64,000 nucleotides of DNA from Vibrio sp. 99-8-1. Its GTDB lineage: Bacteria > Pseudomonadota > Gammaproteobacteria > Enterobacterales > Vibrionaceae. The DNA lies in assembly GCF_013114595.1 (NCBI RefSeq), contig NZ_VTXE01000024.1:20674-84673 (forward strand). Reading direction: 5' to 3'. Below the pieces are notes generated by a model. It ran no database searches and was not told the origin of the DNA. It saw nothing but the letters and a program-made list of their open reading frames with translations. Below, piece by piece: positions 56,851 through 64,000 of this stretch. The position numbers and the translations under genes were made by a program. Positions within the stretch are counted from its first letter, which is position 1. Each line of letters begins with the position of its first letter.

Positions 56851-57612
56851 TTATCGGGCTAACCAGCCGCCATCGACTGCAATGGTATAGCCATTAATAT
56901 AGTCTGACGCTTCTGAAGAGAGGAATACTATAGGGCCGGCAAGATCTTCTGGTGTTCCCCAACGCTCTGCTGGGATACGTTCAAGAATCGCTTGATTTCG
57001 GGCAGCATCCGCTCGTAGTGCCGCAGTGTTGTTTGTTGCCATATAGCCTGGAGCAATTGCGTTTACGTTAATGCCGTGTTTCGCCCATTCATTAGCCATT
57101 AAGCGTGTCACACCTGTGACGGCACTTTTAGATGCAGTATAGGAAGGAACTCGGATACCACCTTGGAATGACAGCATTGAAGCAATGTTTATGATCTTGC
57201 CACCCTCATTCTGAGCGATAAACTGTTTTGCTACGGCTTGAGACATAAAGAATACTGATTTGATATTGATATTCATCACATCATCCCAGTCTTGCTCTGA
57301 GAATTCGATGGCATCTTCTCTTCTTATGATGCCGGCATTGTTCACTAAGATATCAATGCGACCAAACTGACTAACGGCTTGGTCAATAATGGAGGGGATA
57401 TCGTCGAGCTTCATTAAGTTTGCGCGTATATCAAGAAATTGGCCGCCAATGGCGTCTATTTTTTCAATAGTTTCAGAAGGTTCTACGATATTGACGCCAA
57501 CGATATTACAACCAGCTTGAGCTAGCCCCAAAGCCATACCTTGGCCTAAGCCTGTATCGCATCCTGTAACGATTGCTGTTTTCCCTTCCAAATTAAATGA
57601 ATTGTGTTTCAT
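56851..57612 (-). CDS. kduD: 2-deoxy-D-gluconate 3-dehydrogenase
   Basis: This 253-residue short-chain dehydrogenase has the nucleotide-binding TGCDTGLGQGMA motif and the catalytic Tyr and Lys of YTASKSAV. The length is identical to E. coli KduD. It reduces 2,5-diketo-3-deoxygluconate (DKII), the KduI product, to KDG. It is the first gene of the minus-strand uronate operon, and a KdgR-type box lies about 80 bp upstream. Confidence 0.94.
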   Translation of the reverse strand: MKHNSFNLEGKTAIVTGCDTGLGQGMALGLAQAGCNIVGVNIVEPSETIEKIDAIGGQFLDIRANLMKLDDIPSIIDQAVSQFGRIDILVNNAGIIRREDAIEFSEQDWDDVMNINIKSVFFMSQAVAKQFIAQNEGGKIINIASMLSFQGGIRVPSYTASKSAVTGVTRLMANEWAKHGINVNAIAPGYMATNNTAALRADAARNQAILERIPAERWGTPEDLAGPIVFLSSEASDYINGYTIAVDGGWLAR

Positions 57613-57693
57613 TGTACTTCCCCGTTGCTATGTTCGTGGTATTTGGTGTTGGCAAATCATAACAGCAAAAATAAACCATGATCAATATAAAAA

Positions 57694-57710
57694 TGAAATG
57701 ATGTTTTAAA
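57694..57710. promoter_or_regulatory. KdgR-type box A (kduD side)
   Basis: TGAAATGATGTTTTAAA fits the three-site pattern TGAAAYGNNRTTTTAAA found in this island, which is close to the known KdgR operator. It lies about 80 bp upstream of the kduD start. Confidence 0.78.
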
Positions 57711-57758
57711 AATTTATATTGGGACGTGTATTTTTAAGATGAAAGAAGAAGGGATTTT

Positions 57759-57775
57759 TGAAATGGTATTTTAAA
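57759..57775. promoter_or_regulatory. KdgR-type box B (kdgR side)
   Basis: TGAAATGGTATTTTAAA shares the pattern and sits 64 bp upstream of the kdgR start, so kdgR is probably autoregulated. Confidence 0.78.
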
Positions 57776-57838
57776 TTGCTGGTGGATATTAGTTGATTGG
57801 TTATAATGCAGCTATTAGGCTTTACTAAGAGTTATGTA

Positions 57839-58621
57839 ATGACAAAATCAACCCAGCCAGAAGCGGTCTCATCTGTCCTTAAAGTATTTAATATTTTAGA
57901 AGCTCTAGGGGAGCAGAAAGAGATTGGTGTTTCTGAACTATCACAAAGATTGCTCACTTCTAAAGCGACAACATACCGCTTTTTGCAAACGATGAAGATG
58001 CAGGGCTATGTAGCACAAGAGGGAGAAGCGGATAAGTACTCTTTGACTTTGAAGATGTTCGAACTTGGGGCGAAATCTCTTGAGTATGTTGACGTCATAT
58101 CTCTTGCAGAAAAAGAGATGCGTGTTATTTCTGAGCAGACCAATGAGACGGTTCACCTAGGAACGCTTGATGACAGCTCAATTATTTACATTCATAAAAT
58201 TGATTCAAGCTATAACCTCAGAATGCACTCTAAGGTCGGCAGGCGAAACCCTATATATACAACTGCAATCGGTAAAGTATTGTTATCGGGACATAGTGAT
58301 GACTTTGTGCGCCAAGTTATGAAGGATGTCGAATTTAAAAAGAGCACCGATAGAACATTAGAAAATATCGATCAGTTGCTTTCAGAGGTCCATGTCGCAA
58401 GAACGCATCATTATGCTGAAGATAATGAAGAACAGGAACCGGGACTCTACTGCATAGCAGCCCCTGTTTATGACCGCTTCGGTAATATTATTTACGGCGT
58501 TTCTATATCGTTTCCTACCATTCGCTTTGATGAAAAAAGAAAATCGTACTACATCGGTTTGCTACAGGACGCGGGGCGAAATATTTCTGAGAAACTGGGT
58601 TTTTATGAATATCCAGCATAA
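57839..58621 (+). CDS. kdgR: KdgR transcriptional regulator (IclR family)
   Basis: This 260-residue IclR-family repressor closely resembles enterobacterial KdgR. An N-terminal winged helix (about 15-75, STLKVF-like start and YRFLQTMKMQGYVAQEGEAD) is followed by an effector domain (about 85-255) with YIHKIDSSYNLRMHSKVGRR and the late DNEEQEPGLYCIAAPV. KDG and related ketouronates release it from DNA. I chose ATG 57839 (MTKSTQPEAVSS) because it aligns with the KdgR start. Divergent from kduD, with boxes between them. Confidence 0.93.
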   Translation: MTKSTQPEAVSSVLKVFNILEALGEQKEIGVSELSQRLLTSKATTYRFLQTMKMQGYVAQEGEADKYSLTLKMFELGAKSLEYVDVISLAEKEMRVISEQTNETVHLGTLDDSSIIYIHKIDSSYNLRMHSKVGRRNPIYTTAIGKVLLSGHSDDFVRQVMKDVEFKKSTDRTLENIDQLLSEVHVARTHHYAEDNEEQEPGLYCIAAPVYDRFGNIIYGVSISFPTIRFDEKRKSYYIGLLQDAGRNISEKLGFYEYPA

Positions 58622-58663
58622 AAAGATCTTTGTTTAAGCAACAAAATTTGTGAGTTGTAGAAG

Positions 58664-58692
58664 GGCCTGTCGTGTAGACAGGCTTTTTTTTG
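58664..58692 (+). terminator. Terminator of kdgR
   Basis: GCCTGTC (58665-58671) pairs with GACAGGC (58677-58683), followed by eight T bases. Confidence 0.9.
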
Positions 58693-58773
58693 TCTGTCAT
58701 TCAGTGATGTTGAAGGTGGAATTCATGTAATGGAATGGAGTTGCATAAAATTACCTTTTCAAAATTATAAAAA

Positions 58774-58790
58774 TGAAACGCAGTTTTAAA
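58774..58790. promoter_or_regulatory. KdgR-type box C (kduI operon)
   Basis: TGAAACGCAGTTTTAAA matches the island's KdgR pattern and lies about 100 bp upstream of kduI. It should control kduI and the TRAP genes. Confidence 0.78.
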
Positions 58791-58820
58791 AAAGTAAATC
58801 GCCGATCACAAAAATAGATA

Positions 58821-58854
58821 ATTCATATATGATCGATATTGATTATATATGAAT
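58821..58854. promoter_or_regulatory. 10-bp inverted repeat in the kduI leader
   Basis: ATTCATATAT (58821-58830) and ATATATGAAT (58845-58854) are exact complements around a 14-bp spacer. The dyad lies between KdgR box C and the kduI ribosome-binding site. It may be an operator for a second regulator, such as the IclR protein at 62769, or a leader hairpin. Confidence 0.6.
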
Positions 58855-58891
58855 GGGGTGTAATCTAGAGATCAAATTCTAGGAGGTTTAC

Positions 58892-59731
58892 ATGTTTATC
58901 AATTACAACAGCAACCCTGTTGATGCCAAACAATATGACACGGAACGACTAAGGTCTGAGTTTCTCAATGAGTCTCTTTTTCCCGCAGAGAGTATTGGTG
59001 TTGTTTACAGCCATATCGACAGAATTGTCGCTATTGGTGCTAGCCCAGTTGAGCAGCCACTAAAACTGGATGACTTTATCGATAAAAAATCATTTGGCAC
59101 TGATTTCTTTTTACAAAGAAGAGAGATGGGCGTCATTAACCTTGGGTGTAAAGCTGAAGTTCGCTGTAAAGGACAGAGTTACGTTCTTGAGCATCTAGAT
59201 GCGGTCTACTTAGGCAAAGAAGAACAAGATATTGAATTTGTTTCTTTGCAAAAGGGAGAAGCCGCAACACTGTACTGCTTGAGTGCTCCGGCTCATCATA
59301 AATACCCTTCAAGACTCATTACACGAGATCAAGCAAAACAGGTAGAGCTGGGCAATCAAGAAAATGCCAATGCTCGGGTAATTAACCAGTACTTGCATCC
59401 TGATGTTCTACCAACATGTCAATTGTGTATGGGGGCAACTCATCTGAAACCGGGTAGTGTATGGAATACCATGCCAGCTCATACCCATGAAAGAAGAATG
59501 GAGGCTTACCTCTATTTCAATATCAAACCGTCTCAGTTCGTTACCCATTTTATGGGACAACCTCAAGAGACGCGTCACTTAATTGTTCGTAATAAGCAAC
59601 TCGTACTATCACCCAGTTGGTCTATCCATTCTGGATGTGGGACTCAAAATTATAGTTTTGTTTGGGGTATGTTAGGCGAAAACCAAACCTTTGATGATAT
59701 GGATTTCGTTGATATGGACTCTATTTGTTAA
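58892..59731 (+). CDS. kduI: 5-keto-4-deoxyuronate isomerase
   Basis: This 279-residue cupin isomerase converts 5-keto-4-deoxyuronate (DKI), released from unsaturated oligouronides, to DKII for KduD. The zinc site lies in MPAHTHERRMEAYLYF, and the length is within one residue of E. coli KduI. The ribosome-binding site CTAGGAGG is strong. It is the first gene of a kduI-dctPQM unit. Confidence 0.94.
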   Translation: MFINYNSNPVDAKQYDTERLRSEFLNESLFPAESIGVVYSHIDRIVAIGASPVEQPLKLDDFIDKKSFGTDFFLQRREMGVINLGCKAEVRCKGQSYVLEHLDAVYLGKEEQDIEFVSLQKGEAATLYCLSAPAHHKYPSRLITRDQAKQVELGNQENANARVINQYLHPDVLPTCQLCMGATHLKPGSVWNTMPAHTHERRMEAYLYFNIKPSQFVTHFMGQPQETRHLIVRNKQLVLSPSWSIHSGCGTQNYSFVWGMLGENQTFDDMDFVDMDSIC

Positions 59732-59766
59732 TTATCAATTTATACCAATATTTATGGAGACAGCAC

Positions 59767-60756
59767 ATGTTTAAGAGTAAAGCACTAAAACTAGCTACAT
59801 TGGCAATTGCAATCGGAAGCACAGTTAGTTTCTCTTCTATTGCTTCAGCAGCGACAGAGTTAAAAACAGCGTTTAACCAATCTAAGAACCATCCTCAGTT
59901 TTTGGCATTACAAGATTTTGGTAAAAAGTTAATGGCGGAAACCGATGGACGCTATGAACTGAAAATCTATCCTAATGAAATGCTGGGGGATCAGCGTGCA
60001 GCATTAGAACTTGTCCAAAACGGTGCTATTCAATTAGCAATGGTCGCCAACCCGCTTGTTGAAAACTATGACAAAACCTTTAGGGTTATTGGCTTGCCTT
60101 ACATCTACACAGGCCCTGAACATCAAGAAAAAGTATTTACATCTGGTGAATTGGATCAGTTATTTTCGTCAACAGAAAAATTTGGTTTTGAAGTTTTAAC
60201 TGCCTATACCGCTGGCGCAAGAAGTATGTATACCAAAGATGCTCCGGTAAAATCAGTTGCAGATATGAAAGGTAAAAAAATTCGTGTTATGCAGTCTGAC
60301 ACTATGATTAAGATGCTTGATTGTATGGGCGGCGTAGGTGTACCAATGAGTCAAGGTGAAGTGTATACCGCTGTTCAACAAGGTGTACTTGATGGCGCAG
60401 AAAATAATGAAATTACTTATGCTGATCTTAAGCAGTATGAAGTGGCTCCCTTCTTCTCATCTACTCGTCACTTAATGGTTCCTGACTTATTAGTCATTAG
60501 CAGTGATTTCCTATCTGGAATGTCTGATGCTGATCAGAAAATCATTAAGAAATTGGCTAAAGAGAGCACACCTACCGAGTTCAAAATTTGGAACGACCGA
60601 ATTGAGAGCGCGAAGAAAACCGCTCAAGATAAAGGCGCGACATTTACTACCGTCGACATTTCACCATTCATGCAAAGTTGTAAGAAACTTCAAGATAACT
60701 TGATAGAAACATCGGCTCAAAAAGCGCTGTTTAATAAGATTACTTCGTTGCAATAA
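59767..60756 (+). CDS. dctP: TRAP transporter solute-binding protein (uronate type)
   Basis: This 329-residue DctP-family periplasmic receptor has a signal peptide (about 1-29, ending ASA). The core holds GKKIRVMQSDTMIKM, where Arg usually grips the ligand carboxylate, and GVLDGAENNEITY. It follows kduI by 35 bp, so a ketouronate or short oligouronide is the likely ligand. ATG 59767 follows GGAGA by six bases. The open frame upstream of it has no such site. Confidence 0.92.
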   Translation: MFKSKALKLATLAIAIGSTVSFSSIASAATELKTAFNQSKNHPQFLALQDFGKKLMAETDGRYELKIYPNEMLGDQRAALELVQNGAIQLAMVANPLVENYDKTFRVIGLPYIYTGPEHQEKVFTSGELDQLFSSTEKFGFEVLTAYTAGARSMYTKDAPVKSVADMKGKKIRVMQSDTMIKMLDCMGGVGVPMSQGEVYTAVQQGVLDGAENNEITYADLKQYEVAPFFSSTRHLMVPDLLVISSDFLSGMSDADQKIIKKLAKESTPTEFKIWNDRIESAKKTAQDKGATFTTVDISPFMQSCKKLQDNLIETSAQKALFNKITSLQ

Positions 60757-60769
60757 GTGTTAATAATCT

Positions 60770-60792
60770 GGCTGGGCAGTTTACGCCCAGCC
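60770..60792 (+). terminator. Hairpin between dctP and dctQ
   Basis: GGCTGGGC (60770-60777) pairs with GCCCAGCC (60785-60792). CCTTTAAGGTTT follows. It probably lowers dctQM expression relative to the binding protein, as in the pot operon. Confidence 0.75.
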
Positions 60793-60813
60793 CCTTTAAG
60801 GTTTAATAGTTTT

Positions 60814-61344
60814 ATGTCAAATAATCCAGCCTCTACTTTTTTTGAGAAAGTGAATCGCTTTAAGTTATTAGTTGATAAATTGATTTCTACCGTATGCATT
60901 TTAATTGTTGGTGCCATGACAGCTTTAGTCACATATCAGGTAGTTGCTCGTTACTTGTTTAATAGCCCTAGCGCTATTAGTGAAGTGCTTTCTCGATACC
61001 TTTTTATATGGCTTATTTTATTTGGAAGTGCTTATGTTTTTGGTCTAAGAGAACACATGGCTATCAGCTTTATCAAAGACAAGTTTGCCGAAAAAACTAA
61101 GGTACTAGTGGATATGTTTATTGAGCTTGTTACCGTTATGTTTGCCATATCAATCATGATTATTGGGGGGTATAGCAGTGCAGTTCGTCAGATGTGGCAG
61201 TTAGACTCTGCGCTACAAATCCCAATGGGCGTGATATACGCCGCCATTCCTATTAGCGGGGGAATCATGGTGTTCTATTTTCTTTATAACGAGTTGAATT
61301 TGATTCGCCGTTTAAATCAACTAACCGATAAGAGAGCGATGTAA
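60814..61344 (+). CDS. dctQ: TRAP transporter small membrane subunit
   Basis: This 176-residue protein has four predicted transmembrane helices (about 25-45, 55-75, 95-115, 135-155) in DctQ pattern, including VARYLFNSPSAISEVLSRYL. It pairs with the DctM subunit. I chose ATG 60814 (MSNNPAS), downstream of TTTAAGG. Its stop overlaps the dctM ATG by one base. Confidence 0.91.
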   Translation: MSNNPASTFFEKVNRFKLLVDKLISTVCILIVGAMTALVTYQVVARYLFNSPSAISEVLSRYLFIWLILFGSAYVFGLREHMAISFIKDKFAEKTKVLVDMFIELVTVMFAISIMIIGGYSSAVRQMWQLDSALQIPMGVIYAAIPISGGIMVFYFLYNELNLIRRLNQLTDKRAM

Positions 61345-62651
61345 TGGATCTCGCATTAATGGCCGCACTCATTATGTTTAGCGGTACACTTTTCTTACTC
61401 ATCATTGGTGCGCCAATAAGTATCAGTGTTGGTGTTTCGTCATTTGCTGCCATGCTGGCAATATTGCCTCCTCAAGGAGCGATGGTCACGTCAGCACAAC
61501 GTATGTTTGTCGGCTTAGATTCTTTTGCGCTACTCGCTATTCCGTTCTTCATTTTGGCGGGAAACATCATGAACAATGGTGGTATAGCAATTAGACTTAT
61601 TAATTTCTCAAAAATAATAAGTGGCTTCTTTCCCGGTTCATTGGCACAAACTAACGTTGTATCAAATATGTTATTTGGTTCAATTAGCGGTTCTGGTGTT
61701 GCATCGGCGGCGGCGGTTGGCGGCATAATGTCACCTATTCAGAAAAAAGAAGGTTATGACCCTGCATTTAGTACTGCGGTGAATATAGCATCAGCGCCAA
61801 CAGGAATGTTGATCCCACCTAGCAACACCTTAATTGTGTATGCGACAGTGGCCGGTAGTGTTTCTGTTTCTGCTCTGTTTATGGGAGGCTATGTACCAGG
61901 AATCCTTTGGGGGATAGGTGTGATGATGGTCGCTGGATTCATGGCGAAACGTCGTGGCTATATTGCAAAGCACTCAATGACACTAGCGGACTGTATTAAA
62001 GTGACTGTGGATGCAGTGCCTAGCTTATCACTTATTGTTATCGTAATTGGTGGTATTTTGGGAGGGGTATTTACCGCCACTGAAGCATCTGCAATTGCAG
62101 TCGTTTATGCTCTATTTTTAAGTTTATGTTACCGCTCGCTCGACTTCCGAACGCTACCTGACATATTTCTTAGTACTGCAAAAATGTCGGCGATTGTCAT
62201 TTTTATGCTAGGTACTTCGTCCATCATGTCATGGGTTATGGCATTTACTCAGATTCCAAGCATGATAGCGGAAGGGTTACTATCGCTCACGGACAACCCA
62301 ATAATCATTTTATTGATCATTAATGTTGTCTTGTTGTTTATTGGTACGTTTATGGACCCAACGCCAGCGGTGTTGATATTTACACCAATATTTCTGCCAA
62401 TTTGCATGGACTTGGGAATGGATCCTGTGCAGTTCGGTATTTTATTGGTATTTAACTTGTCTTTAGGGACGATAACGCCTCCTGTGGGACCGATATTGTT
62501 CACTGGCTGCAAGGTAAGTGGAATTAGTATAGACAGTGTTGTAAAAACGCTATTACCTTTCTTCTTAGTGATATTCTTGGTTCTTATGCTAGTGACTTAT
62601 ATTCCTGCAGTTTCTATGACTATTCCTGAAATGATGGGACTAATTAAGTAG
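61344..62651 (+). CDS. dctM: TRAP transporter large membrane subunit
   Basis: This 435-residue Na+-coupled permease has about twelve transmembrane segments. It carries the DctM-family stretches FGSISGSGVASAAAVGGIMS, IASAPTGMLIPPSNTLIVYA and LSLGTITPPVGPILF, which form its sodium and substrate path. It imports the solute delivered by DctP using the sodium gradient, consistent with a marine bacterium. The gene is translationally coupled to dctQ. Confidence 0.93.
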   Translation: MDLALMAALIMFSGTLFLLIIGAPISISVGVSSFAAMLAILPPQGAMVTSAQRMFVGLDSFALLAIPFFILAGNIMNNGGIAIRLINFSKIISGFFPGSLAQTNVVSNMLFGSISGSGVASAAAVGGIMSPIQKKEGYDPAFSTAVNIASAPTGMLIPPSNTLIVYATVAGSVSVSALFMGGYVPGILWGIGVMMVAGFMAKRRGYIAKHSMTLADCIKVTVDAVPSLSLIVIVIGGILGGVFTATEASAIAVVYALFLSLCYRSLDFRTLPDIFLSTAKMSAIVIFMLGTSSIMSWVMAFTQIPSMIAEGLLSLTDNPIIILLIINVVLLFIGTFMDPTPAVLIFTPIFLPICMDLGMDPVQFGILLVFNLSLGTITPPVGPILFTGCKVSGISIDSVVKTLLPFFLVIFLVLMLVTYIPAVSMTIPEMMGLIK

Positions 62652-62663
62652 TTGAACGTGACA

Positions 62664-62700
62664 TTCAGTGCGATATTGCTCAAAATATGGCACTGAGTTT
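62664..62700 (+). terminator. Terminator of the kduI-dctPQM operon
   Basis: CAGTGC (62666-62671) pairs with GCACTG (62690-62695), with an inner ATATT/AATAT extension. It is followed by AGTTTCTATT. Confidence 0.7.
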
Positions 62701-62768
62701 CTATTAGAGAGAACAAACCTTGTTAAATCTGCCTAATAGAGTGTTCATCGCTGATAACTAGAGGTTCA

Positions 62769-63542
62769 ATGGATAATTCAAAAAAAACAGAATATAGAGC
62801 GCCAGCATTAGAGAAGGGCTTGGATATTTTGGAGTTGCTGGCGGCAGAAGAAGAACCTCTGACCAAGAAGCAGATTGCGGAAAAACTCGATAGAAGTATT
62901 AACGAAATTTTTCGGATGCTATCTGTACTGGCCGATAAACAGTATATTGAATTTGATACTGAGACCTCATGTTACTCTTTGTCTTTAAAAATGTTTGCCT
63001 TATCTAATCAGCATCCACCAATAGCACAGTTACTTAAACATGCTTCTCCTCTTATGGAACTACTGTGCCATAAGGTGAATCAATCCTGTCATTTAAGTCG
63101 TTATCAAAATGGTGAGCTTATTGTTATCTCTCGCCAAGAGAGCCCTTACAAAATGGGGTTTAGTCTACGTTTAGGCTCTAAACTTGATATCTGTTCATCA
63201 GGATCTGGCGTGGTGTTGCTGAGCTATCATTCGGAGAAAGAGCGACAAGATATACTGGCTCGATCTGACGCAACTGAAGAAGAGATGGAACATGCGTTAA
63301 GCTTTGTTGAGTCAACACGTGAGAAAGGGTATTTTGTGGGTGAGAGTCCACAGATATCAGGGGTCACAAATATTAGCGCACCTATAATCGGTGTATTAGG
63401 TGATATTATGGCCGTGATAACTATTCCATTTATGACATTAGACTCTCGAACTGTACATCATCATATTGAAGATATAGAAAATACGCGTAAAGAGTTGCTT
63501 AAAGTTGTTGATAAGCTCAATCAGAACTTAAGTTACAATTAA
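62769..63542 (+). CDS. IclR-family regulator, second in the uronate island
   Basis: This 257-residue IclR-family protein has a winged helix (about 10-75) and a C-terminal effector domain (about 85-250, including LGSKLDICSSGSGVVLLSY). It is divergent from KdgR in sequence and has its own probable promoter after the dctM terminator. It may control the TRAP operon or a substrate-specific branch. The ATG follows AGAGGTTCA. The effector is unknown. Confidence 0.9.
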   Translation: MDNSKKTEYRAPALEKGLDILELLAAEEEPLTKKQIAEKLDRSINEIFRMLSVLADKQYIEFDTETSCYSLSLKMFALSNQHPPIAQLLKHASPLMELLCHKVNQSCHLSRYQNGELIVISRQESPYKMGFSLRLGSKLDICSSGSGVVLLSYHSEKERQDILARSDATEEEMEHALSFVESTREKGYFVGESPQISGVTNISAPIIGVLGDIMAVITIPFMTLDSRTVHHHIEDIENTRKELLKVVDKLNQNLSYN

Positions 63543-63680
63543 AAATAATAATAACTGACAAATAATATACAAGAATGATATTAAGTCGTAGTTTTAATAG
63601 TTATTATAAATTGATGAGTATATTATTTTCTGGTTGAAATTCATTGTTGGTTAACAATGCTAGAACATAAAATTAACAAG

Positions 63681-63705
63681 ATAAGATAAGATAAGATAAG
63701 ATAAG
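63681..63705. repeat. (ATAAG)5 tandem repeat
   Basis: Five exact ATAAG units follow AACAAG. It is a short simple-sequence repeat in non-coding DNA, possibly subject to slippage. Confidence 0.85.
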
Positions 63706-63791
63706 TTTGAATTTCTATTATTCAGTAAACCGTGACCGTTTATTAGTGAATGGTTAATGGGAATTATGCAAAATTAAACAGTGAGATTATT

Positions 63792-63830
63792 ATAGCCAGT
63801 TACTTTGCATAAAAGTAACTGGCTATTTTT
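63792..63830. terminator. Bidirectional terminator before the RidA-family gene
   Basis: AGCCAGTTACTTT (63794-63806) pairs with AAAGTAACTGGCT (63812-63824) and is followed by ATTTTT on the plus strand and by TATAATAATC on the minus strand. It ends the converging iclR and ridA-like transcripts. Confidence 0.88.
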
Positions 63831-63853
63831 AATTGTGCGTAAGCAAATAACGA

Positions 63854-64000
63854 TTATGCTTGTGGAGGCGTACCTTCACCGTTAGAAACCACGGCGTCAA
63901 TTTGTACTAGCGCACCCATAGATACTTCAGAAACACCGACAACGGTTCTTGCTGGAAGGTCACCTTTGAAGAAGGTTGTGTACACTTCGTTTACTGCATC
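63854..64000 (-). CDS. RidA-family protein (3' part, cut by the window edge)
   Basis: Only the last 48 codons are in the window. They read in frame from the edge to TAA at 63854. FFKGDLPARTVVGVSEVSMG contains the conserved Arg of the RidA/YjgF fold, and LVQIDAVVSNGEG matches the family end. RidA proteins hydrolyse reactive enamine/imine intermediates of PLP enzymes. Its place beside the uronate island may be chance or functional. The start lies outside the window. Confidence 0.85.
   Translation of the reverse strand, partial: DAVNEVYTTFFKGDLPARTVVGVSEVSMGALVQIDAVVSNGEGTPPQA

Larger units (their letters stand above)
63543..63853. other. AT-rich spacer with a pentanucleotide repeat
   Basis: This 311-bp non-coding spacer holds a CATTGTT-GGTT-AACAATG hairpin (63642-63659), five ATAAG repeats (63681-63705) and a strong bidirectional terminator (63792-63830). 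I see no coding region. Confidence 0.55.

Overview
The window looks like chromosomal DNA of a marine gammaproteobacterium, most likely a Vibrionaceae member. The reasons are the moderate to low GC content, the close match of many proteins to enteric/vibrio families (YjjI/YjjW, YfdX, Bax, KdgR, KduI, KduD, KdgK, Eda, MarC, HdeD), and the many two-component, chemotaxis and TRAP/Na+ transport genes typical of vibrios. The family-level assignment is inference. I see no rRNA, tRNA, CRISPR array, prophage or intact insertion sequence.

Layout. 0.2-5.4 kb (minus strand): a LysR regulator, the glycyl-radical pair yjjW/yjjI and an Aer-like PAS chemoreceptor. 5.7-16.6 kb (plus): an OmpR-type response regulator and kinase, a YfdX-type periplasmic protein, then a MoxR-Bat operon (AAA+ ATPase, DUF58, DUF4381, BatA, a BatB-BatC fusion, BatD) ending in an HdeD-like membrane protein, followed by a MarC-family gene. 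17.3-26 kb: a TetR regulator divergent from an RND efflux operon (lipoprotein outer-membrane factor, membrane-fusion protein, RND pump) that continues into its own response regulator and kinase. 26-32.5 kb: an EamA transporter, a YcaQ-type DNA glycosylase, small secreted and VOC-fold proteins, a CGNR zinc-finger regulator with a striking pair of 27-bp operators, and bax. 32.8-36.8 kb: a polyamine-type ABC transporter in the order potD-A-B-C. 37-45 kb: an APC-like permease, a C-S lyase (MalY/PatB), an NhaC antiporter, a LacI regulator, a long RluA-family pseudouridine synthase and a small membrane-anchored protein. 45.3-53.5 kb: flavodoxin and pyruvate:flavodoxin oxidoreductase (nifJ), a PhoP/PhoQ-like two-component pair and a NapH/NosR-like polyferredoxin. 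53.7-54.2 kb: a GNAT acetyltransferase. 54.2-63.5 kb: a uronate catabolism island. The window ends inside a RidA-family gene.

How the genes work together. The clearest module is the uronate island. KduI and KduD turn the ketouronate released from unsaturated oligouronides into 2-keto-3-deoxygluconate, KdgK phosphorylates it, and Eda splits KDPG into pyruvate and glyceraldehyde 3-phosphate. A TRAP transporter supplies substrate, and KdgR controls the set. Three near-identical KdgR-type boxes (TGAAAYGNNRTTTTAAA) lie in the kduD-kdgR and kduI upstream regions. A second IclR regulator closes the island.

The most unusual regulatory structure is between the VOC gene and the CGNR gene at 29.2 kb. 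Two copies of TTACC-N-TCTA-N7-TAGA-N-GGTAA are centred 50 bp apart. The MoxR-Bat locus is bracketed by YfdX and HdeD homologues, both known from the enterobacterial acid-stress response, and its BatB has lost the canonical MIDAS residues. This makes it the best candidate here for an under-described envelope-stress module.
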